Shown here in pieces: positions 42,000 to 51,177 of a stretch of DNA of 64,000 nt. Source of the DNA: Bacillus pseudomycoides (lineage in GTDB: Bacteria; Bacillota; Bacilli; Bacillales; Bacillaceae_G). Location: the NCBI RefSeq assembly GCF_022811845.1, contig NZ_CP064266.1, positions 3,224,001 to 3,288,000 on the forward strand. The letters are read 5' to 3'. The position numbers and the translations under genes are program-made. The number at the start of each line of letters is the position of its first letter. Positions within the stretch are counted from its first letter, which is position 1. The notes beneath the pieces are model-generated. The model was not told where the DNA came from. It saw nothing but the letters and a program-made list of their open reading frames with translations, and did not search any database.

Positions 42000-43160
42000 G
42001 TGAAAAAGACTTTACTTACAGGGCTATTGGTTACGGCAGTATCTACAAGTTGCTTAACACCTATAAGTGCTTTCGCAGAAAGTAATCAATCAGAATTTAA
42101 ACAAACAAATGTTCAAAATATTATGGCTAGAAATACATTATCAAATTCGATAAGAACTTTAGGGTCAAACACTCCTTTAATACAAGCCTATGGATTAGTT
42201 ATTTTACAACAGCCAGATATTAAAGTAAGTGCTATGAGTAGTTTGACAGATTTTCAAAAGATCGCAAAAACGAATGTCCGTGAATGGGTAGATGAGTATA
42301 ATCCGAAATTAATGGATCTAAATCAAGAAATGATGAGATATAGTACAAGATTTAATAGCTATTATAGTAAATTATATGATTTAGCTGGAAAAGTGAATGA
42401 AGATGAACAAGCAAAAACGGATTTTGTAAGCGCTTTCGGAAGACTCCATAGTCAATCACAAACAATTCAAGATGACATGGAACAAACTTTACTTGAGTTA
42501 AATCGCTTTAAAGCTTTATTGGATAAAGATAATGCAAGTCTATCTCAAAAGGCTGAAACAGCAATTCAATCATTAAAGGGCTCAAATGGAGATATTGTAC
42601 AAATAAGAGCGGATATAAAAAGAATTCAAGAAGAGATTCAAGCGGAACTTACAAAGATTTTAAATCGACCAAATGAAATTATTAAAGGCTCAATTAATAT
42701 CGGGAAACAAGTTTTTACAATTACGAATCAAACAGCTCAGACAAAAACAGTAGATTTTGTATCGATTGGATCTCTTAGCGATGAAATTGTAAACGCTGCA
42801 GATAGTCAAACAAGAGAAGCTGCGAATAGAATTCAGCAGAAGCAAAAAGAATTACTACCACTTATTCAAAAGTTATCACAATCTGAAATTCAAGTAACTG
42901 AAATTACATTTATTGAAGATCAGGTAAAAAGTTTTACGGAGCTAATTAATAGACAAATTACAACTTTGGAGTATTTGGTGAATGATTGGAAGTCAGTGAA
43001 TGAAACTATGCTTCAAATGAAAGAGAATCTTGCAACAGGTGTTTCTATTGATAGTAGTACACTCCAAAAACAATTTAGTCAACTTAAAAGATTAAATGAT
43101 GAGATGGCTAAACAAACGAAGCAATTTGAAGATTACGTGACAAATGTAATGGTACATTAA
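42000..43160 (+). CDS. nheA: Non-haemolytic enterotoxin lytic component NheA
   Basis: 386 residues, GTG start after AGGAGGAG. Cleavable signal peptide (about residues 1-26, ...PISAFAES). The mature part is mostly helical, of the HBL/Nhe/ClyA toxin fold. Parts such as REWVDEYNPKLMDLNQEMMR and NRPNEIIKGSINIGKQVFTI identify NheA. It is secreted and joins last on NheB/NheC complexes at the host membrane. First gene of nheABC. Compared with the common NheA I recall, many positions differ, especially in residues 27-50 and the C-terminal third, so this allele is divergent. Confidence 0.95.
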   Translation: MKKTLLTGLLVTAVSTSCLTPISAFAESNQSEFKQTNVQNIMARNTLSNSIRTLGSNTPLIQAYGLVILQQPDIKVSAMSSLTDFQKIAKTNVREWVDEYNPKLMDLNQEMMRYSTRFNSYYSKLYDLAGKVNEDEQAKTDFVSAFGRLHSQSQTIQDDMEQTLLELNRFKALLDKDNASLSQKAETAIQSLKGSNGDIVQIRADIKRIQEEIQAELTKILNRPNEIIKGSINIGKQVFTITNQTAQTKTVDFVSIGSLSDEIVNAADSQTREAANRIQQKQKELLPLIQKLSQSEIQVTEITFIEDQVKSFTELINRQITTLEYLVNDWKSVNETMLQMKENLATGVSIDSSTLQKQFSQLKRLNDEMAKQTKQFEDYVTNVMVH

Positions 43161-43213
43161 ATTTCTTGCAGACCATACATCACAATAATTAATGATATAG
43201 GGAGAGAAGAAAA

Positions 43214-44422
43214 ATGACAAAAAAACCTTATAAAGTAATGGCTCTATCGGCAATCATGGCAGTAGTTGCAGCAGGTAATATCCTTCCAGCACATACATAT
43301 GCAGCGGAAAGCACAACAAAACCAATTCCGATTCATGCTAGTGTATCAGATGCATCGGACAAGTACTCTGAATATTCATTAGGGCCAGACGGTCTAAGAG
43401 ATGCGATGGCAAGAACAGGTTCAAATGCTTTAGTAATGGACCTATATGCTTTAACAATTATTAAACAAGCTAATGTTAATTTTAATGGTATAACGACAGT
43501 TGATGATTCTTTAAAAACAAAAGTTGTTCATCATCAAGATGTTGCTAGAGGAAATGCAAATCATTGGTTGGATACAATTAAACCGCAATTGATTTCTACG
43601 AACCAAAATATTATTAATTATAATACGAAATTCCAAAATTACTATGAAACGCTAGTAACCGCTGTAGATAATAAAGACAAAGCAACGCTAACAAAAGGAC
43701 TTACAAGATTATCTGCTAGTATTACAGAGAACAAAGAAAAAGTAGATAAGTTAGTGGAAGACTTAAAAAAATTCCGAAATAAAATGACAACAGATACGCA
43801 AAACTTTAAGGGTGATGCAAATCAATTAACGTCTATTTTAGCAAGTCAAGATGCTGGTATCCCACTTATGCAAAATCAAATCACAACGTATAATGAGGCG
43901 ATTGGTAAATATAACGCAATTATCATTGGATCATCAGTTGCAACAGCTTTAGGGCCAATTGCAATTATTGGTGGAGCAGTTGTAATTGCTACTGGTGCAG
44001 GGACTCCACTAGGAATTGGACTTATTGCAGGTGGTGCAGCAGCGATAGGAGGAGGAACAGCTGGTATTGTTTTAGCGAAGAAAGAACTTGATAATGCGCA
44101 GGCAGAAATCCAAAAGATAACAGGACAAATTTCGCAAGCTCAATTACAGGTAGCTGGATTAACAAATATTAAAAATCAAACTGAATATTTAACGAATACG
44201 ATTGATGTAGCTATTACTGCACTGCAAAATATTTCAAATCAATGGTATACAATGGGATCAAAATATAACTCTTTACTTCAAAACGTTGAATCTATTAGCC
44301 CTAACGATCTTGTTTTCATCAAAGAAGATCTAAATATTGCTAAAGATAGCTGGAAAAATATTAAAGATTATGCTGAAAAGATTTATGCTGAGGATATTAA
44401 AGTAGTAGATACAAAAGCGTAA
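43214..44422 (+). CDS. nheB: Non-haemolytic enterotoxin component NheB
   Basis: 402 residues with a signal peptide ending near AHTYAAES. The helical bundle carries a long hydrophobic segment (about residues 236-276: GPIAIIGGAVVIATGAG and on) that inserts in the membrane. YSLGPDGLRDAM and the C-terminal YAEKIYAEDIKVVDTK are typical. NheB is the main binding and pore-building part. It lies 53 nt after nheA with GGGAGAG before the ATG, and is followed by a hairpin before nheC. Confidence 0.96.
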   Translation: MTKKPYKVMALSAIMAVVAAGNILPAHTYAAESTTKPIPIHASVSDASDKYSEYSLGPDGLRDAMARTGSNALVMDLYALTIIKQANVNFNGITTVDDSLKTKVVHHQDVARGNANHWLDTIKPQLISTNQNIINYNTKFQNYYETLVTAVDNKDKATLTKGLTRLSASITENKEKVDKLVEDLKKFRNKMTTDTQNFKGDANQLTSILASQDAGIPLMQNQITTYNEAIGKYNAIIIGSSVATALGPIAIIGGAVVIATGAGTPLGIGLIAGGAAAIGGGTAGIVLAKKELDNAQAEIQKITGQISQAQLQVAGLTNIKNQTEYLTNTIDVAITALQNISNQWYTMGSKYNSLLQNVESISPNDLVFIKEDLNIAKDSWKNIKDYAEKIYAEDIKVVDTKA

Positions 44423-44490
44423 TAAATCACTAATGCTTTATATGGAGATTCTTGATAATTTTTTCGGATATATAAAGTATGTGATGCAGG

Positions 44491-44516
44491 TCTCCTGTTC
44501 AATTTTGAGCAGGAGA
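44491..44516 (+). repeat. Inverted repeat between nheB and nheC
   Basis: TCTCCTGTTCAA and TTGAGCAGGAGA pair over 12 positions (one G-U), followed by TTTTTAAT. A hairpin here is a known feature of nhe operons and should lower the amount of nheC messenger relative to nheA and nheB. Confidence 0.75.
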
Positions 44517-44618
44517 TTTTTAATCTCATTATTTGTGAACAGAGAGACACAGGGAATGGTTGAGATAAAGAGAATTTCAGCTGATAGAAGTTGCACTTTA
44601 TACAAAGTAGGTGGAGAT

Positions 44619-45707
44619 ATGAATAAGAGGTTTTATAAGAAAATCATGTTGTCAATGATGGTTCTTGGGGTTACGACAAGTAATATTGTACCACTGCATC
44701 CTCTTGCAGCAGAACCAAAAAATCAAATCCATTCATTACAAGAAAGTGATAAAAACTATTCCCTTGGTCCTGCTGGATTCCAAGATGTAATGGTGCAAAC
44801 AACATCTAGTGTATTTGCAATGGATTCGTATGCGAAAACAATTCGGGAGCAACAAGAAACAGATTTGAGTAGAATCAGTTCAATTAATAGCGATTTACGA
44901 GAAAACATGGTTAAGCACCAAAAAGATGCAAAAGTGAATGCATCTTTTTGGCTAGATGAAATGAAACCTCAAATTTTGAAAACAGATCAAAATATAGTGG
45001 AATTTAATGGGACGTTTCAGTCTTATTACAGCAGTCTAATAACAGCTGTTGACCAAAAAGACAGAGGGAAATTGAAATCTGATTTAGAAAAATTATACAA
45101 TGTTATTTTGACTAATCAGAGTGAAGTGGATAAGCTGTTAGGAAATCTAAAAACGTTTCGAAATAGAATGGCAGAAGATACAAAAAGTTTTAAGGATGAT
45201 TCCAATCAATTAACCTCAATTTTAGCAAGTACGAATGCTGGAATTCCACTTTTAGAGCAGCAAATCAATACTTACAATGATTCAATTAAAAAAAGTAATG
45301 ATATGGTTATTGCTGGGTCAGTGCTTTGCGCGGCGTTAATTACTTGTCTTGCAGGTGGACCAATGATTGCTATTGCCAAGAAAGATATTGCAAACGCAGA
45401 GAGAGAAATCGAAAATTTAAAGGCGAGAATTTCTGGTGCGCAGGCAGAGGTAGCTATTTTGACCGATGTGAAAAATAAAACAATAAATATGACGGAAACA
45501 ATTGATGCAGCCATTACTTCTCTTCAAAATATTTCGAATCAGTGGTATACAATTGGTGCTAAGTATAATAATTTGTTACAAAATGTAAAAGGTATCAGTC
45601 CTGAGGAGTTTACTTTTATCAAAGAAGATCTGAATACAGCTAGGGATAGTTGGCAGGATGTCAAAAATTATACAGAAAAATTACATGAGGATGTAAAAGT
45701 AAAATAA
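44619..45707 (+). CDS. nheC: Non-haemolytic enterotoxin component NheC
   Basis: 362 residues from ATG 44619 (MNKRFYKKIML), just after GGTGGAG; the open frame reaches further upstream but without a site. Signal peptide to about LHPLAAEP. Clearly homologous to NheB (YSLGPAGFQDVM, LQNISNQWYTIGAKYNNLLQ) with a shorter hydrophobic segment (MVIAGSVLCAALITCLAGGP, residues about 235-255). NheC acts in small amounts with NheB in solution and at the membrane before NheA binds. 197 nt after nheB, beyond the hairpin. Confidence 0.93.
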   Translation: MNKRFYKKIMLSMMVLGVTTSNIVPLHPLAAEPKNQIHSLQESDKNYSLGPAGFQDVMVQTTSSVFAMDSYAKTIREQQETDLSRISSINSDLRENMVKHQKDAKVNASFWLDEMKPQILKTDQNIVEFNGTFQSYYSSLITAVDQKDRGKLKSDLEKLYNVILTNQSEVDKLLGNLKTFRNRMAEDTKSFKDDSNQLTSILASTNAGIPLLEQQINTYNDSIKKSNDMVIAGSVLCAALITCLAGGPMIAIAKKDIANAEREIENLKARISGAQAEVAILTDVKNKTINMTETIDAAITSLQNISNQWYTIGAKYNNLLQNVKGISPEEFTFIKEDLNTARDSWQDVKNYTEKLHEDVKVK

Positions 45708-45926
45708 TATAGAGAGTAAAGAAAACGTATATGTTGTAGTAAGGAGAAAAAAGAGAGACTTATTGGTGAAAATTTTCACGCTATAAATCGGTCATTTTGA
45801 AGTGATTTATCCGTGGGAAGTTGGCTATTAATTCAGATGGTCGAATTTTCTAGAATAAAGCGGTATAATGCTTGTAAGTATGATGTATATGAGTATAGAA
45901 AATGTAAGGAAGGACATATCGTTAGT

Positions 45927-46874
45927 ATGGATAAAGAAAAACAACAACTAAGCGTTGAAGTTGCAAGATTATACTACCAATCTGATTATAGCCAACAAGA
46001 AATTGCTAATAAATTGAATATCTCCAGACCAACCATTTCAAGACTGCTAAAATATGCGAAAGAAAAAGGGTTTGTTCAAATTCATATAGCGGATCCATTT
46101 GCTGATTTAGATAATGTAGGTAACCTACTTAAAGAAAAATATAATTTATTAGAAGCGCACGTCGTATTTTCCCCTGTACCAGAGTACACGGCGATTACGG
46201 AGTATATTAGTAAGTATGCTGCTGAATATATGGAGAAGACTGTTACAAATGGTGATATCGTCGGTGTGAGCTGGGGAACCACTATGTATGAAATCGCGAG
46301 AAAAATTGTGCCTCAACATGTAAAAGGGGTAGAGGTTGTTCAATTAAAAGGGGGTATTAGTCACTCAAGTGTTAATACCTATGCGAATGAAACAATTGCT
46401 TTATTTGCAGATGCCTTTCAAACGACACCTCGAAATTTGCCACTCCCAGTTATATTTGATAATGCAGTGACAAAGGAATTGGTAGAACAGGATAGACATA
46501 TCCATCACATTATTGAAATGGGAAAACAAGCGAACATTGCAATTTTTACTGTGGGAACTGTACGAGATGAAGCGTTATTATTCCGATTAGGTTATTTGGA
46601 TAAGAACGAAATGGACATATTGAAAAATCAAGCTGTTGGTGACATTTGTTCACGCTTCTTTGATGGAGACGGTAATATTTGCAGCGAGGAAATTAATAAG
46701 CGTACAATTGGAATTGATTTAGAAGAATTAAGGTTAAAGAAACGTTCTGTTCTGGTTGCTGGAGGTTCTCGAAAAGTGAAGGCAATTGATGGTGCGTTAA
46801 GCGGTGGGTATGCAAATGTGTTGATTATAGATCAGCATACCGCGAAAGAGCTTTTAAATTATAAAAAAGGTTAA
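45927..46874 (+). CDS. deoR: Deoxyribonucleoside regulator DeoR (SorC family)
   Basis: 315 residues from ATG 45927 (MDKEKQQLSVEVARLYYQ). N-terminal HTH (YSQQEIANKLNISRPTISRLLKYAKEKGFVQI), then a sugar-binding SorC/DeoR effector domain (GDIVGVSWGTTMYEIA, TVGTVRDEALLFRLGYL, DGNICSEEIN). In B. subtilis this repressor responds to deoxyribose-5-phosphate and controls dra-nupC-pdp. Here it stands just before the same genes with its own terminator between. A palindrome before deoC is its likely site. Confidence 0.9.
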   Translation: MDKEKQQLSVEVARLYYQSDYSQQEIANKLNISRPTISRLLKYAKEKGFVQIHIADPFADLDNVGNLLKEKYNLLEAHVVFSPVPEYTAITEYISKYAAEYMEKTVTNGDIVGVSWGTTMYEIARKIVPQHVKGVEVVQLKGGISHSSVNTYANETIALFADAFQTTPRNLPLPVIFDNAVTKELVEQDRHIHHIIEMGKQANIAIFTVGTVRDEALLFRLGYLDKNEMDILKNQAVGDICSRFFDGDGNICSEEINKRTIGIDLEELRLKKRSVLVAGGSRKVKAIDGALSGGYANVLIIDQHTAKELLNYKKG

Positions 46875-46876
46875 AA

Positions 46877-46919
46877 AAGAAGGTTTCTCAAAAGTATAAA
46901 TTTGAGAAACCTTCTTTTC
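46877..46919 (+). terminator. Intrinsic terminator after deoR
   Basis: AAGAAGGTTTCTCAAA and TTTGAGAAACCTTCTT form a perfect 16-bp stem, then TTCG. Confidence 0.88.
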
Positions 46920-47027
46920 GTATGTGGCTGTGCAACATGTGCGTTTTTCAATAAAAATTTCATGATGAAATAATGGTTTGGATAAGAAATTTGTGAAATA
47001 GATTTTTATTTCACTATATCAAAAAAA

Positions 47028-47063
47028 TGAACAAAATTTCAAATGTGTGTTTACATTTGTTCA
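47028..47063 (+). promoter_or_regulatory. Likely DeoR operator before deoC
   Basis: TGAACAAA (47028-47035) and TTTGTTCA (47056-47063) are perfect inverted halves around ATTTCAAATG...CATT, like the TGAACAAA half-sites of the B. subtilis dra operator. It ends about 48 nt before the deoC start. Confidence 0.6.
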
Positions 47064-47110
47064 AAGTGGGGTTAGAATGAAGTTGTTAAAAGATATAAGG
47101 AGTGAAGAAA

Positions 47111-47782
47111 ATGAACATTGCTAAGTTAATTGATCATACAGTTTTGAAACCGAATACGATAAAAGAAGATGTGATGAAAGTTTTAGAAGAGGCAAAGAAA
47201 TATAATTTCGCTTCTGTTTGTATTAATCCTACATGGGTAAAATTAGCTGCTGAAGAATTAGCAGGACATGATGTGGATGTTTGTACAGTTATCGGATTCC
47301 CTTTGGGTGCAAATACAACTGAGACAAAAGTATTTGAAACAAAAGATGTAATTGCAAAAGGTGCAACTGAAGTTGACATGGTAGTCAATGTCGGTGCTTT
47401 AAAAGATGGCGATAATGAATTCGTTGAAAATGATATTCGTGCAGTTGTACAAGCTGCAAAAGGAAAAGCGCTTGTAAAAGTTATTATTGAAACTTGCTTA
47501 TTAACAGATGAAGAAAAAGTTCGTGCTTGTGAATTATCTGTAAAAGCTGGTGCTGATTTTGTAAAAACTTCAACTGGATTCTCAACTGGTGGAGCGACTG
47601 CTGAAGATATCGCATTAATGCGTAAAACTGTTGGAGCAAACGTTGGTGTGAAAGCATCAGGTGGCGTTCGTACACGTGAAGATGCAGAAAAGATGATTGA
47701 AGCTGGTGCTTCTCGAATCGGTGCAAGTGCAAGTGTTGCAATTGTATTAAATGATCAAGAAGGCGCTTCAGATAACTACTAA
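47111..47782 (+). CDS. deoC: Deoxyribose-phosphate aldolase
   Basis: 223 residues from ATG 47111 (AAGGAG upstream). TIM-barrel class I aldolase with the Schiff-base lysine in GADFVKTSTGFSTGGAT and the second active lysine in VGVKASGGVR. It cleaves 2-deoxyribose-5-phosphate to glyceraldehyde-3-phosphate and acetaldehyde. First gene of deoC-nupC-pdp-cdd; its substrate is the operon's likely inducer. Confidence 0.96.
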   Translation: MNIAKLIDHTVLKPNTIKEDVMKVLEEAKKYNFASVCINPTWVKLAAEELAGHDVDVCTVIGFPLGANTTETKVFETKDVIAKGATEVDMVVNVGALKDGDNEFVENDIRAVVQAAKGKALVKVIIETCLLTDEEKVRACELSVKAGADFVKTSTGFSTGGATAEDIALMRKTVGANVGVKASGGVRTREDAEKMIEAGASRIGASASVAIVLNDQEGASDNY

Positions 47783-47797
47783 TTCATAAGAAATTGG

Positions 47798-47845
47798 AAG
47801 TAATAGATACACAAAATGTTAAAGAGCATGGTGTATCTATTACTT
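47798..47845 (+). repeat. Perfect 15-bp hairpin between deoC and nupC
   Basis: AAGTAATAGATACAC and GTGTATCTATTACTT pair with an 18-nt loop; TAATAATT follows, which is a poor T run. It could reduce readthrough into nupC or protect the 3' end of a deoC messenger. Confidence 0.65.
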
Positions 47846-47860
47846 TAATAATTGAAAAAT

Positions 47861-47875
47861 ATGTAAGCGGATACG
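47861..47875 (+). promoter_or_regulatory. Catabolite-responsive element (CcpA site) before nupC
   Basis: ATGTAAGCGGATACG fits the cre consensus WTGNAANCGNWNNCW except the last base. It lies 19 nt before the nupC start, where bound CcpA could block transcription coming from deoC. Confidence 0.5.
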
Positions 47876-47893
47876 AAAAAGAGGGAGAATGTT

Positions 47894-49075
47894 ATGAAAT
47901 ATGTAATCGGTATCATAGGCTTGCTTATTGTGTTAGGCATTGCATGGCTTGCTAGTAATAATAGAAGGAAAGTGAAATATCGTCCTATTATAACGATGAT
48001 TGTACTACAGTTTATTTTAGGTTTCTTACTATTAAATACGAGCATCGGAAATGTGTTAATTGCTGGGATTGCAGATGGTTTTGGGCAATTGTTAAAGTAT
48101 GCTGGTGATGGTGTTAATTTCGTATTTGGCGGGTTAGTAAATCAAAAAGAATTTTCGTTCTTTTTAGGGGTATTAATGCCAATTGTTTTTATATCAGCTT
48201 TAATTGGTATCCTGCAACACATTAAGGTATTGCCATTTATCGTGAAATATATTGGTTTAGCTTTAAGTAAAATAAATGGAATGGGGAAACTTGAATCGTA
48301 TAACGCTGTAGCTTCAGCGATTCTAGGACAATCAGAAGTATTTATTTCGGTTAAGAAACAGTTAGGTTTATTATCGGAAAGAAGATTATATACATTGTGC
48401 GCATCTGCAATGTCAACAGTTTCTATGTCGATTGTTGGATCATACATGGTTTTATTAAAACCGCAGTATGTTGTAACCGCTTTAGTACTTAACTTGTTTG
48501 GTGGATTTATTATTGCTTCTATCATTAACCCTTACGAGGTTACTGAAGAAGAAGATATGTTAGAAGTACAAGAGGAAGAGAAAAAGACCTTTTTTGAAGT
48601 ATTAGGGGAGTATATAATTGATGGCTTTAAAGTTGCTATTACAGTGGCAGCTATGCTAATTGGTTTCGTTGCTTTAATCGCTTTCATCAATGCTATTTTT
48701 AAAGGAGCGATAGGTATCTCATTCCAAGAAATTCTTGGCTATGTATTTGCGCCGTTTGCATTTATTATGGGGGTTCCTTGGCATGAAGCTGTTAACGCAG
48801 GTAACATTATGGCGACAAAACTTGTATCAAATGAATTTGTGGCAATGACCGATTTAGCACAAGGGAATTTTAATTTCTCTGGAAGAACAACAGCTATTAT
48901 ATCCGTGTTCCTTGTTTCATTTGCGAACTTCTCTTCAATTGGAATTATTGCAGGAGCTGTTAAGAGCTTAAATGAAAAACAAGGGAATGTAGTAGCAAGA
49001 TTCGGTTTGAAATTACTTTTCGGTGCAACGTTAGTAAGTTTCTTATCAGCAACGATTGTTGGCTTAATATATTAA
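47894..49075 (+). CDS. nupC: Concentrative nucleoside transporter NupC
   Basis: 393 residues, CNT family, about eight to ten spans. Signature parts include AGIADGFGQLLKYAGDGVNF, GQSEVFISVKKQ (the QSE motif of the substrate site), and the C-terminal FANFSSIGIIAG. Ion-coupled import of nucleosides and deoxynucleosides, feeding Pdp and Cdd encoded downstream. Confidence 0.93.
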   Translation: MKYVIGIIGLLIVLGIAWLASNNRRKVKYRPIITMIVLQFILGFLLLNTSIGNVLIAGIADGFGQLLKYAGDGVNFVFGGLVNQKEFSFFLGVLMPIVFISALIGILQHIKVLPFIVKYIGLALSKINGMGKLESYNAVASAILGQSEVFISVKKQLGLLSERRLYTLCASAMSTVSMSIVGSYMVLLKPQYVVTALVLNLFGGFIIASIINPYEVTEEEDMLEVQEEEKKTFFEVLGEYIIDGFKVAITVAAMLIGFVALIAFINAIFKGAIGISFQEILGYVFAPFAFIMGVPWHEAVNAGNIMATKLVSNEFVAMTDLAQGNFNFSGRTTAIISVFLVSFANFSSIGIIAGAVKSLNEKQGNVVARFGLKLLFGATLVSFLSATIVGLIY

Positions 49076-49110
49076 AAGTTTCATAGAATATAAAAGGAAT
49101 GGTGATTAAG

Positions 49111-50412
49111 ATGAGAATGGTAGATATTATTGCGAAAAAACGTGATGGTAAGGAATTAACAACAGAGGAGATTCAATTCTTTATTAAAGGGTATACAGAT
49201 GGGTCAATACCTGATTATCAAGTGAGTGCATTGGCAATGGCTATCTTTTTCAAAGACATGTCTGACCGTGAACGTGCTGATTTAACGATGGCCATGGTTA
49301 ACTCTGGAGAAACAATTGATTTATCAGAGATTGAAGGCGTTAAAGTAGATAAACATTCAACTGGGGGTGTTGGGGATACAACAACATTAGTTTTAGGACC
49401 ATTAGTAGCTGCTTTAGATGTACCAGTTGCAAAAATGTCTGGTCGAGGTTTAGGTCATACAGGTGGTACGATTGATAAATTAGAAGCGGTAGAAGGCTTT
49501 CATGTTGAAATTACGAAAGAACAATTTATTGATTTAGTGAATCGTGATAAAGTTGCCGTTATTGGACAAACAGGAAATTTAACACCTGCCGATAAAAAAA
49601 TCTATGCATTGCGCGATGTAACTGGAACAGTGAATTCAATTCCATTAATTGCGAGTTCGATTATGAGTAAAAAAATTGCAGCTGGTGCTGATGCAATTGT
49701 TCTTGATGTTAAGACAGGTGCAGGTGCATTTATGAAAACAGAAGAGGATGCAAAAGAATTAGCACATGCGATGGTACGAATCGGAAATAATGTTGGTCGT
49801 CAAACAATGGCTGTTATTTCAGATATGTCACAACCACTTGGCTTTGCAATTGGTAATGCTCTTGAAGTAAAAGAAGCAATTGACACATTAAAAGGGGAAG
49901 GTCCAGAAGATTTAACGGAATTAGTCCTTGTATTAGGTAGTCAAATGGTTGTACTTGGGAAAAAAGCAAATACGTTAGAAGAAGCACGTGAAATGTTGAT
50001 AGAAGTTATGAAGAATGGAAAAGCGATTGAGAAATTTAAAGAATTTTTACGTAATCAAGGTGGAGATAGCTCAATTGTAGATCATCCAGAAAAATTACCA
50101 CAAGCGAAATATGTAATTGATGTGCCAGCTAAAACTTCAGGTGTGGTGTCTAACATTGTGGCAGATGAGATCGGTATTGCTGCTATGCTTTTAGGAGCAG
50201 GCCGTGCAACTAAAGAGGACGAAATTGATTTAGCAGTTGGTTTAATGCTACGTAAAAAAGTTGGCGAAGTTGTAAAAGAAGGGGAACCACTTGTTACAAT
50301 TTATGCAAATCGTGAAAATGTGGAAGATGTAAAAGCTAAAATTCATGAAAATATTTCTGTATCAGAAAAGGCTGAAACTCCAAAATTAATTCATACAATT
50401 ATTACTGATTAA
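49111..50412 (+). CDS. pdp: Pyrimidine-nucleoside phosphorylase
   Basis: 433 residues from ATG 49111 (MRMVDIIAKKRDGKEL). Glycosyl-transferase family 3: N-terminal helical domain, phosphate-site motif KHSTGGVGDTT, the SGRGLGHTGGTIDKLE signature, and DVKTGAGAFM. It splits uridine, deoxyuridine or thymidine with phosphate to the base and (deoxy)ribose-1-phosphate. Fully conserved motifs and normal length. 35 nt after nupC. Confidence 0.95.
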   Translation: MRMVDIIAKKRDGKELTTEEIQFFIKGYTDGSIPDYQVSALAMAIFFKDMSDRERADLTMAMVNSGETIDLSEIEGVKVDKHSTGGVGDTTTLVLGPLVAALDVPVAKMSGRGLGHTGGTIDKLEAVEGFHVEITKEQFIDLVNRDKVAVIGQTGNLTPADKKIYALRDVTGTVNSIPLIASSIMSKKIAAGADAIVLDVKTGAGAFMKTEEDAKELAHAMVRIGNNVGRQTMAVISDMSQPLGFAIGNALEVKEAIDTLKGEGPEDLTELVLVLGSQMVVLGKKANTLEEAREMLIEVMKNGKAIEKFKEFLRNQGGDSSIVDHPEKLPQAKYVIDVPAKTSGVVSNIVADEIGIAAMLLGAGRATKEDEIDLAVGLMLRKKVGEVVKEGEPLVTIYANRENVEDVKAKIHENISVSEKAETPKLIHTIITD

Positions 50413-50452
50413 TGATTAGTAGCATGAAATTTACTTTGAGGAGGAAATAGTT

Positions 50453-50848
50453 ATGGATAAAAAAAGATACATTGCAGAAGCATCAAAAATGTTGTCAAAA
50501 GCTTATATTCCGTATTCTAAATTCCCTGTTGGAGCAGTGTTAGTTACGAAAGAAGGTAAAATTTATACTGGTTGCAACATTGAAAACGCTTCTTATGGTT
50601 TATGTAATTGTGCGGAAAGAACCGCCATATTCAAAGCAGTATCAGAAGGAGAACGCGATTTTAGCTATTTAGTAATCACAGGTGAAACAGATGGACCTAT
50701 TTCACCATGCGGAGCTTGTAGACAAGTCATTGCAGAGTTTTGTGATCCTAAAATGCCAGTTTTATTAACAAATCAAAAAGGTGATGAAAAAGAAGTAACG
50801 GTGGAACAATTGCTTCCAGGTGCTTTTTCGATAGAGGATTTAATCTAA
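50453..50848 (+). CDS. cdd: Cytidine deaminase
   Basis: 131 residues, homotetrameric type. Zinc motif CAERTAIF (catalytic Glu) and SPCGACRQV supply the three Cys ligands. FPVGAVLVTKEGKIYTGCNIENASYG is the substrate loop. It converts cytidine and deoxycytidine to (deoxy)uridine, the substrate of Pdp. GAGGAGGAAA-type site upstream; last gene of the operon. Confidence 0.95.
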   Translation: MDKKRYIAEASKMLSKAYIPYSKFPVGAVLVTKEGKIYTGCNIENASYGLCNCAERTAIFKAVSEGERDFSYLVITGETDGPISPCGACRQVIAEFCDPKMPVLLTNQKGDEKEVTVEQLLPGAFSIEDLI

Positions 50849-50865
50849 TTTCAAATGAATATAAG

Positions 50866-50912
50866 AAAGAAGCTGTCCTGAAATTCATATGTTGGGAGAG
50901 CTTCTTTTTTTG
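50866..50912 (+). terminator. Intrinsic terminator after cdd
   Basis: GAAGCT...AGCTTC stem, with partial pairing of GTCCTGA against TGGGAGA inside, then a T7 run. Confidence 0.75.
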
Positions 50913-51177
50913 TGAAGAATATGCTTTTATTTAAGCATTGAGATTCTGTTTATGAAAGACATTTTTCTATTTGAATGAGAATTTGCTGGAGATGGATCTA
51001 CCGTTTTGTAGGATTACTCTTTTTGTCTGCTTCTTATCTATTTCAATCTCGTAAACTGTCCACAAGGTTAGTTGAAGTTCCCCCTAATGGTATTTGTACA
51101 TCTATAAATAGTTTCGTACTAAAAGGAGGGGGACTATGAATAGGTTGGTAGAAGAGTAGAAGGAAGGGAGGACTAAA

